Below, in pieces: positions 45,978-61,513 of a stretch of DNA of 64,000 nt (position 1 is its first letter; every line of letters begins with the position of its first letter). The translations under genes and the position numbers were made by a program. The DNA is taken from positions 62,415,249 to 62,479,248 of the forward strand of contig NC_088295.1 of NCBI RefSeq assembly GCF_032854445.1. Direction: 5' to 3'. Origin of the DNA: Liolophura sinensis. Its lineage: Eukaryota; Mollusca; Polyplacophora; Chitonida; Chitonidae. The notes beneath the pieces are model-generated. The model searched no databases, was not told the origin of the DNA, and saw only the letters and a list, made by a program, of their open reading frames with translations.

Positions 45978-46338
45978 GTGAGTGAGTGCTTGGGGTTTAA
46001 CGTCGTACTCAACAATTTTTCAGTCATATGACGACGAAGGAATCATTAGGGTGCATGTACGTATAATGTGCCTCCTTGTTGCAGGACGGATTTCCACCGC
46101 TCTTTTATTTAGTGCTGCTTCACTGAGACGACTTACCGAAGGCAAGTAAGCCGCCCCGCCCGAGCCATTATACTGATACGGGTCAACCAGTCGTTGCACT
46201 ATCCCCTTCATGCTGAACGCCAAGCGAGGAAGTTACAACTTCCTCTTTTAAAGTCTTAGGTGCGACTCGATCAAGGATTGATCCTGGATCTACCGGTCCC
46301 GAAGCGGACGCTCTACCAACTGTGCTATCCGGGCCGGT
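45978..46338 (-). mobile_element. SINE family B, full length with target-site duplication
   Basis: Read on the reverse strand: head with A-box-like TAGCACAGTTGGTAGAGCG and B-box-like GGATCAATCC, body CTCGCTTGGCGTTCAGC, tail TTGAGTACGACGTTAAACCC and (CACT)n. A perfect 13-bp repeat, ACCTAACATTTGA, flanks it at 45965-45977 and 46339-46351. It is about 361 bp and is the best family B reference in the window. Confidence 0.92.
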
Positions 46339-46463
46339 ACCTAACATTTGAAAGGCCAGCATATTATCCACTGTGCCACAAAACCGTCTAAGAAACCATT
46401 ACTACATGTACGTTTTCACACAAGTATTCAGCAACACTCGTTAGTTTGGTGTAAAAAAAATAT

Positions 46464-46530
46464 TTTATTTTAAAAATTCTTCCTGAAGAGACACGACACT
46501 GATGCATTTACAACTACACTTTCATTTATT
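46464..46530 (-). promoter_or_regulatory. candidate poly(A) signals of the cathepsin L gene
   Basis: AATAAA on the reverse strand lies at 46525-46530 and again at 46464-46469. Use of either gives a 3' UTR of about 1.6 kb. Confidence 0.35.
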
Positions 46531-48122
46531 AAATATAAAATACCAGCCGTGACGCATCAGATCAGGTAACACAATGGCTGTTAATGTGATAAAATGAGCC
46601 TGTTTGCATTGACCAATTCTTTTTAAGATGCAAATGTAAAAATGTTTGTATGGAATACGGACATCGGTAAACATGCAAGTTCATTTTCTGATTATCTCAT
46701 CGTTCACCATACCACAACATAAGTAGATATGGAGAAAATCTCCGCTCAGACTGCAGGGACTTTTACATTTTATCGTTAAAAGGTATCGTCAAGGTTAATT
46801 GATATTTTACAGGAAAGAAATTGGATAAAAACATATACGAATACAGTAAGAAAAATAATCCCAACCAGGACTATTAAGACATGCAGTGAAAACACAATAT
46901 AAATTCCTACATTTGCAACACCAAGAAAAAAAAAAGGGAGGGGAGGGGGGAGGGGGTAATGTTGAAGGTATAAGCACCAACATCAGAATCTTAACTTACA
47001 TACTGGTAAAAACAGATTACATTTTAGGGAATGTTTTCAAATCTTGGGGTAAAACTGTATAACAAGAAGTCACAAATCACCAAATTCAATCACGTATCAC
47101 TTATAAAAATTATCTTAGCTGCGATGGTGAGATTGATATTTACAAAGGACAAATCATCTGGAAATATACGACTGTATCAACACACACTCAAAGGCTTGTT
47201 TTGGTTTTTCTTGGTTTTTGGATTATTATTATTTTTTCTTTAATAATATTAAATATCTTATTCTTATTTGCTCACTGATTTAATATTTTTTAATTCATAC
47301 CTGTACATTCAATCACACAGAATATACTTTAGGCAGTCTTTCATGTTGGCACACATGCAAATTACACCACACTCACTTCTTGATGGATTATGTCATTGTA
47401 AATATTTAGACAACTGGTAAAAACCAAGCAGGACAAGACAAACCCAAAGACAGCTTAAAACTACCACGGAGTCCATCATGTTTCTTTGATAGGAATCCCA
47501 TTTACAATGGAAAGTTGTGTAAAAACAGGTTTTGAGGCTTTGTAACGTCCTAGAAAGACATTCTTGTTCAGAAGTGAGATCCTTGTCATCAGATCTTTGC
47601 TGAGGAGAACTCTCTCACAACATATCTCGTCATGAGTCCATATCTGTGGAAAAGGCAAAAAAATAGTAAATAACTCAAATGAGGTTTCATGTGTTTTATT
47701 ATCAGAATGTGAATAAAATTTTATGATCAAAAGGTAACCCAAGAAATGGTATGTACATGTAGTAATACACTTTACACTTTGGAAATTGGTAGATTGCCAA
47801 ACAAAGACTAGAATGTACACTCCAGAACGTTTCACTTTGTATGATTGTAACCAAGTTAATGGGTGGGGGAAACCAGACAAAGCTCTAAGGAAACTACCAC
47901 AGTTAATAAGGCAAATGATAAACTTCCTAAGCTAGGTAAGTCTGCAGCGGATCCATTGGGGGGGCTAGCCACCTGAATATTTAGATTCAAGTCTACATAG
48001 GATAATAATGCTAATGCTAACATCATTTCTACAATACTAAGACAGTACACAAGCACAAAATGTGCGCATGGTTTCAGAGAAAAACAATGTCACTTTATCC
48101 TTACCATGTATCCAATTTTCGT
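46531..48122 (-). other. probable 3' UTR of the cathepsin L gene
   Basis: Follows the TAA with no further homologous exon. It has a reverse-strand C-rich tract (46935-46955) and a possible acceptor (CCTTTTCCACAG) near 47645, so an intron in the 3' UTR or an alternative last exon cannot be excluded. A 134-codon open frame (47476-47880) matches no family. Confidence 0.5.
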
Positions 48123-54108
<5,986 letters not shown>

Positions 54109-54117
54109 GATGACAAA

Positions 54118-57100
54118 CTGAAAGTTAAAAACAAAACCATGGTTTAGTTCAACTAAGATTTCTGCATGTCTCCTATAGTCTGTATTGCCAGAGAATAAAA
54201 CGAAAGCTTTACAGGATTTATCTGGAATTTAGGATTTTTAATAATAATACGCAACAAAATTTTTATGCTGGAAATTTATATGAAGTTCACAAAAATTTTG
54301 CAGAAAATTTGGCAAATCAAGTTTTGTTTTTAGTTCTCAGCTTTGAGATGGTGTGCCTTCACTTCTTGTGCTTGTGCAGACATTTTGTTCCTTCCTCAAT
54401 ATGTAACATATTGGATACATTGTTGAAACTGTATGGATTTCCTAACAGAATTCATACAATAAATGAGTTTTAGTCTCCCTCAATTTAACTTGAAATGATC
54501 TCTACATATAGAAGTACATGTACCTAGACCTATAAAACTTCAGGCTATTTACCTAATGTAAACATGCACACATGTACAATTTCATTCTACATCACAGGAT
54601 ACAGATGTGCTTGTATTTGGAGCTAATGGCCAGAGGCCACATCTCTGGGTATAGTGATCCGCCTACCAAGTACATACTGGTAACATCTCTCACAACAAAG
54701 CTGTCACACCTCACTAACTGCTCATCTGTAGACTGTTTGCTTCAGGAACTTGAGAAGTCAGTCAGTGACAGGCACTGATGGATGGAGAAATCTCTGACAG
54801 TGAGTGACATGGCCGTATTAGTGTACAGTTATATAAGATGGCGGAGGTCAGACTATCCTCCTTCAGTTTTGAGTTAATTTCACACCAATGACCACTGACA
54901 GAACTTTACATGTAGACCTACATTCTACAGACTCTGATCTGTCAATATGATCATTTGAAGTCTTGAAGACAGTTGCAGTGAAACGAAAACATAGAGATGT
55001 CTATCACTTTAAGGGCATATTTTAGCTAACGCTCTCAACAAATACAAAGGCTAAAGAATGTAAGATGTGTTAAATTTCTGATTCTAGATTTTGACTCATT
55101 ACAGCCATGTTAACACTTACCAATTATGAAAAATACCAGTCCAAATTCATGAATTTTTCCCTGGAGCTGAGTTTTCTCTTTACATAAACAGTAAAACAAA
55201 ATGTCTATCGTCCCCTATGGTGTTAAAAAAACCGTAAGCCTGAACTGTGTTCTGTTTGAACACACTTTCCTGCTCTTTTGTTAACCATGGACAAAGCCAT
55301 ATGCAAGTTTTTCTGGTAAATACATGTAGGTCAGGTAACTGAGCTTGGTTATCTTATTTTTAAAGTAGGTTACTGTGGAGACTTTTCATACATATATAAA
55401 TTTTTCCTGCCACTGAGTCAACTTAAGAAAGCATAAACCTAGTACACCTGTACTTAGTAAATCTAAGAGACCTCGTGGATGACCACAAACAAACTGGACT
55501 ATACACACCTATCCCCAGATTTCCAGTTTAAACTATGCCAAACCCTAGGAGACACACATTTATAAACCTGTAGGGAGGGAGCCTGTATGCAGACAAGTCA
55601 TATGACTGACCCAGATACCATGGGGAGACACAGCACTGTCATGTGACAGTCTTCAATAATGGAACAGGATGCTAAACAGCAGATGATGGAAGCTCAGCAT
55701 GACATCAGAGCTCTGGAATCTATTACCATATTGAGTAGCAGATGTTCTTTCAATTTCCACATAACCCCATACGTTATCTTATACTCATAGTTATTTGTCC
55801 TTGTTTCATATCAATGTTAAATGGGTCAGCAGAGAGTGAGCTTATACATAATGAGTAATACCTGCATTTCTGTTGACTCATTCAAGTTAAAAAAAAAAAC
55901 ATGCATAAATCTGGGGGTGGAAAGCCATTCTTTGATAGGCTATTAGTTTCTTTTTGGATGTTTAATTCATGTGCACAACAAGCACATGTTTGATGCATTT
56001 TATATTTACAAGTTATTATAACTGCCTTCTTGAACATTTCAACGTGACCATGTTTCTGCTTCTGCTAAATCTTTACAAACATTTAACTTTTTAAATGTAA
56101 AACTTACAAGGTGATATACTGTTTAAGTAACAGAATTATTGTGCTTTATAACGATAAAGAGAAATTTGATCAGGACACTCTTGATACAAGTGGGTGAATT
56201 AATAATTCCCATATGCATTAATTATACTTAAAAAATTCTAGCTAAAAATATACCTTTTCCACTTTTAGCAGCAAAAAAATCTGTTTAACTGACAGAGATA
56301 TAACAATTTAATTTAAATACAGTAGCAAACCTACGAAAAAGCTCCCCTGTAGGAGACTTAAGCCCAATTCATCTACTTTTCACTACTCAAAAGTACTCAA
56401 AATTGTAAATTCTGTCATACATGGCAATTACATGTAATATGTCCACAAAGTATCAATAATTGAACACCCCCTTGTGCTATTGTGCTCTGCATGTATTCCC
56501 CCCGAGATCAATTCTGGCAGTACCGGGGTACATTTTTTAAAATACCCTACTATTGGATGCCAATGCCGATGCCAATGCCAATGTTGATGCACAACAGAGT
56601 ACAGACTCACTACAAGTGTTCACAAAAATTAATGCCGATTATCTATTGTGTCAATTTCTTTTTTCTGCCATTTGCTGGACTTTCACCTATCTGCACAAAC
56701 CCAAAACTGTCTGTGTTCAAATGTAGTGGCTGGTATTGCCACATTTGCTTTGGTTGCAGTCAGTGAATTACATGAAATAATGTTCATTTTAGTCAAATGC
56801 AACTGTTCCAAGAGTGTGTGTTACTTATACATATCTGTTTAAGTAAACCAAATATCTTTAGGGACGATGCGAAAGCCAGTTAAGGACTTCTGAGAAATAC
56901 TTTTTCTGTATTCGGAAATTTTTGAAGAAGAAAGAAGGGTCACAAAACATAAATTAGGTCCCTATCCTTTGTTAACACTTCAAGCTCTGATTTAAAAAGA
57001 GCCCTACAGCATCTGCAGTGCACACACCCAGTTTCAGTCACACGAACAGTGTATCATGAAGGGAAATATCTAGTTCAGCTTTTCACCACACTTTCAGAAA

Positions 57101-57206
57101 GTATGTAGAAGTTTCGAATGTTTGAATGGAACATTCGGAACTTCGCTGTGCTGCCGCTAAGAGCGACCAGCAAATTTACTCATTTCTTGACAGAAAAATA
57201 ACTCAC
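54118..57206 (-). other. cathepsin L first intron
   Basis: About 3 kb between the non-coding first exon and the coding start. No exon or repeat family was recognised. A short (CCAATG)n-like run lies near 56558-56583. Confidence 0.6.
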
Positions 57207-57355
57207 CAAGGTTTAAACCGAATTTATGAACTTGCATAAACGATTGAAGACATGGACGTCTGTGTGACTTATATGCTCGCACAATACTTACCAAATGAGA
57301 AGCTTTAAAGTACGTCTTTTCTTCTCCAAATCCCAATTCGAAGTAACAGCTCACT
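57207..57355 (-). other. probable non-coding first exon of cathepsin L with two donors
   Basis: Inferred from the splice acceptor just before the start codon. Two good reverse-strand donors occur: GTAAGTATT after 57292 and GTGAGT after 57207. The transcription start was not located. Confidence 0.45.
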
Positions 57356-57358
57356 CAC

Positions 57359-57530
57359 TCATGTGACCCGAAGTCATATGACTGCGCTTCCTGGTTACGT
57401 CAGCTTAACGCCAGGAACGATAACTCTGAATGACCAGTAATCGTCACATGTTCAGACTGAGCGGACCTTCCCACGTGTGCTACGTTGTATATGATTGTCC
57501 CCACGTTGCTCTCGTGATAGCACGTGACAA
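57359..57530 (-). promoter_or_regulatory. probable cathepsin L promoter with E-boxes and a CRE-like site
   Basis: TCATGTGACC (57359), TTACGTCA (57395, CREB/ATF-like), GTCACATG (57443), CACGTG (57472) and GCACGTGAC (57520) lie in about 170 bp. The last is close to the CLEAR motif (GTCACGTGAC) bound by TFEB/MITF factors at lysosomal genes. Factor binding is inferred. Confidence 0.45.
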
Positions 57531-60500
57531 CAATTTAAATATTCATATTTAAAATAGTTTATATTCAGTAAGCATGTTATAATTGTACCATTGTGTTTAA
57601 AAGCAAACAAGAACTGTACATGATATAATTGAACTACATTTTCTTTTCTCCACACATGCCGCACGGTACGGTATGTATATGGTGTCGTATAGGGCTAGAT
57701 ACAAAGTCAAATAAAGTACACGTATGACACTTCGTTGATGATTATCATTAAGAAATTTTGCAATAACAAATATGTATGTGTTCAAACTTCGCAAAATATG
57801 AAGTACCCCTGCGTTTAATTTGCAAACACACTTGAATGAACACACATTTACATGTTTAGGCCAATCATGAATATTTTTTTTATAATTACTGACACAATAC
57901 TTTTACAGGATTATAGGATTGTCCTACGTGTGTAGTCGGCCTATATATCAACATTAAACTGTGTTAAAATAAGAAAATTTAAATTGGATTAACAGCATCA
58001 TCATGAGAATAAATCCCGCTGATAACACGTTCTATACCCGACAAGCCCAGCTCACGTCACCCAAAGTGGCATGGGATTAAAAAGTTTCTTAATTGCCATT
58101 ACAAGTTCAGGCAAGCCCCCATGCTGTTGAGCAAGATGTTCATTTCCTTACTTAAAAGCTCACCAAGGGGGCGCCTGTAATTGATAGCTATGACGACAGG
58201 AGTGTCAGAAGTATAGGTTCTCGGCTTTTATGCAGTGGTAACCGAACACCTAAGTTCTGTTGGTAACCCAATCGAAAAGGAATCTGTGTATTGTATATTT
58301 TGCTGACGTTAATGATCAGGGAAATTGTTATATAATAATAATTGTTGCACGTGGCTATCCTTTAAACCTGGTCATCTGACTCCATTTATGTTCTACATGT
58401 AGACTTGCAGATATATAGCTCTATATATGAATTGAGCTACAAAAAAAGCATGAAACTATCAACAGCTAAGAATGAGCCATTAACATATATATTCTTAATG
58501 GCTCTATATATAACAGTGGCCGAACGTTCTAAATTGTTGGGGGGCTGGCACTAGCATCCCAGCTCATCAGGCAACGGTCCAGAAGCCGCCTAGGCCTCGG
58601 AAGTTCTCGCCATTTATAGGCTGGAGACGCAATTTAGGCGATTTCTGGTGAAAAACATTGTTATAAATCCGGTATAAACGGCACGTTATCCTTTATTTAT
58701 TAAGCATTGTTATTCAAACCGCTCTGCCTATGTATTATGGTCTTAAGAAAAAAACATTATATCAGGGCAGGGGCGCTTAGCTCAACTTTAATCCTCCCAC
58801 TATTATTTCTTTGACGGGAATGGGACTTCAGCCGCTCTGTCCCCACATCTGCCCCCACTTAAATAGTTTTATTTCCCTTTTAATACATATATGTGTATAC
58901 ATAGGCCTATATACGGATATACTCTGTTCCACTAAACACAATTAAAGGCAGGTAGAGTTTTTTGCTGCATATTCCTTGCGTCAGCATTTCCTATAAAGCA
59001 TGCAGATTATTGCACAATAATTTGTTTCAATACAACATCGATAAATCAGCAAAATCTATAACGGTAAATTTCCATCAAATTGGCAAACGAGAATTTATTT
59101 ATATGTTAATGTATTTAATTGTTTGCTATCATTTTATACTTGCGTATACTAAGACATTCATGCTTATTTCTGAAAGCTGGCATACACTACAGAAGATTCA
59201 AGTTCTACGTGTAACAGTATACGCCGTGAACATATAACGTATATTGTAGTACAACAATTACGGTCCAGATATAGTTGGCGGTAGCGATATGGGTGTATAC
59301 ATGAACAACAGAAGGTTGAACGGATGTCTTTTAGAGGTATAGGAAACGAATCAATTACACGCACACCAGTACATGCATGGTCGGTCATCTGCCAGTGTTG
59401 TAGGGCATTCACTTCAGAAAGGATTTCATAGTGTCGGGGTGGGGTGGGGGGGGTGGGGGCTACATGTAAGCATTTTACCTCCCAAAAAGGGGTAATGCAA
59501 CTGCTGATCAGTGGGAAGTGTCACTTGACTTTTCTGCTTTATTTATTGGGGTAACGAGTATATCGTTACGGAGGTATATTAAGAGGGCCTGCCTCAATGC
59601 CATTGTTCAGCCTTACTTTACGCAAGAACAAAACCTACTTCACATTATGGTAGCAACCGTAAAACGGTATTGTCAAAGAAAAGCTCAACAATACCAAATT
59701 TCGATGCAAAGGTTAATTGAATCTTCATGCATTCCCACACATTTCTTGCTGCACACTGACTATATATGTATGCACGACTTTGTATATGCAATCCGACTGA
59801 TTATATACATACCCAGGAGTTTTGTTATATACAGGATACCTGACACTGTTTTCTTCCTTTTTCTCCGTCCATCAACCTTATACAATTGGCAAATAGGCGT
59901 TAAACACCACACAAAAAGATTTTGACGCAATGAATCTACACATGTGCATTCAACAACTGCGTCTGTCCGGTATTTAGGGAATATTTTCAAGAAGAGTGAC
60001 AAAATATAAAGGGAATATAAATAAAGTCAGCAAATATGAAGGCGGTGAAGTGCCAACCGGGCCACCCCTATGTACAGGCCTAGACTTGAGGCTAAGTACA
60101 CCAACGTCGTTCCACACGGGCCTACAACCATATTTCACGTCTAGAAATGATTCCATGGTACATGTAAGTCTGTTTATAATTACAATAACAACTTTGCCTC
60201 CGATTGCTTTGTAGAGGAGAACATGCATGTGTATTAAAAAATCAAAAACTGCCTTAACCATTGCATATTTTTCTAAGCAAACGGTCACGGTGCTGAGGGC
60301 GTGCAAGTTGCTAGAAGTACTTATAAATCTATTACATAGACATAACAAAATCCTGACGTAAACTGACAAGAACAATTCGGATTTCACCAGGTCTGACCAT
60401 TTGCCAACTATCACATTCTCGTTGCTGCTCTAGTTTTACACTCCATGCCGTAGTCTTTTGTACCATACTGAGAAATGGATTGGTGTTTTCCAGTAATTAG

Positions 60501-60769
60501 GTGCTTTAGGCTTTGCTCCTCCTACAATTACCGCAGCGATATACATGTATAAAGGATTGGTTCGGTAACTTTAACCAACCACCTGTCCCATCCAAAGACA
60601 TGCAATAAAACATTACGGGATTAAGGAAACTGGGTATGGGTTTCCATAAGGCAGAATGAAGACAACCCTAAGTGTGAAACAATGTAACAGAAATTCAAAT
60701 GTTTCCAAAATAACAAGCTTTTCCATACATGGCTGCTTCACAGATTAAGGCAAAAATCATCAACACCAA
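57531..60769. other. intergenic sequence between cathepsin L and PACRG
   Basis: No recognised exon. Contains a G-rich tract (59438-59460). Open frames of 135 codons (59518-59925, +) and 146 codons (59974-60414, -) have no family signature and AT-driven composition. Confidence 0.55.
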
Positions 60770-60785
60770 TGTCAGGTTTTTTGTA

Positions 60786-60791
60786 TTTATT
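60786..60791 (-). promoter_or_regulatory. candidate poly(A) signal of PACRG
   Basis: AATAAA on the reverse strand about 560 nt after the PACRG stop codon, giving a plausible 3' UTR (60770-61352). Confidence 0.4.
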
Positions 60792-61352
60792 TGGCAATCC
60801 ATAACATTACATATATCTACATCATAAATAATTTACATCAAGACAGATTAATGAGATATAAAGTTAAATGGTTGGTATGTTTCTCATTAACAGCTACATG
60901 GAATGAAGGAATGTCAATAGCTGGCCCTTATATTACACATTACAGTACATGAAATTTAAAAGGTAAAGTACTGTTATTGAAAAACAGGTTGTCCTGCAGC
61001 ACTGTGAAAATAGACATTAATGCTGGTAGCAGAAAGAATAAAGTCTAAAAAAAAACCTAACCTTTTGAATCATGGACAGAAAACTGTAACATGTTTAAAA
61101 ACCTTACAACTCACGGTATCCTAAAAAAACATCCAGCTGAATGAACTTTTATGATGGAGAACCAGCCATCTATTTTCAATTCACCATTACAAAAGATACA
61201 CTTTAAGTGGATTGCTTCACAATGACATTTAGTTTCAAATGACCTTCATATTTATAATATCAGTATTTACAATTTTTAAAAACTTAATAAAGGTCATTGT
61301 ATACTGCTTAGGTAACATGTGAAAGTTGTAATTCTGGATGTTGGGGAGGAAG

Positions 61353-61513
61353 TTAGTTCAGCATGCAAGACTCGTATGTGGGAATCATGTATTTGATGTT
61401 GATAAAGGCATCTTCTCCACCTCGTTTCTCAAATGTCTCCAATGTTTCCTGAATCAAATCTCCAACATTCTCTCGTTTCTGTTGACTGTAGTCAATGCCA
61501 TCTCCAGAATTCA
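61353..61513 (-). CDS. PACRG last exon
   Basis: Begins in phase 1. Encodes [36 protein letters not shown] and YESCMLN, with TAA at 61353-61355. Acceptor ATTTCAG. Confidence 0.95.

Noticed and set aside
47476-47880. A 134-codon open frame downstream of the cathepsin L stop, with an acceptor-like CCTTTTCCACAG nearby.
   Set aside because: The true last coding exon at 48123-48222 completes the protein, and this frame has no similarity to a cathepsin end. An unusual 3' UTR intron remains possible.
59518-60414. Open frames of 135 codons (+) and 146 codons (-) between cathepsin L and PACRG.
   Set aside because: No recognisable domain; lengths are within chance for this much sequence.
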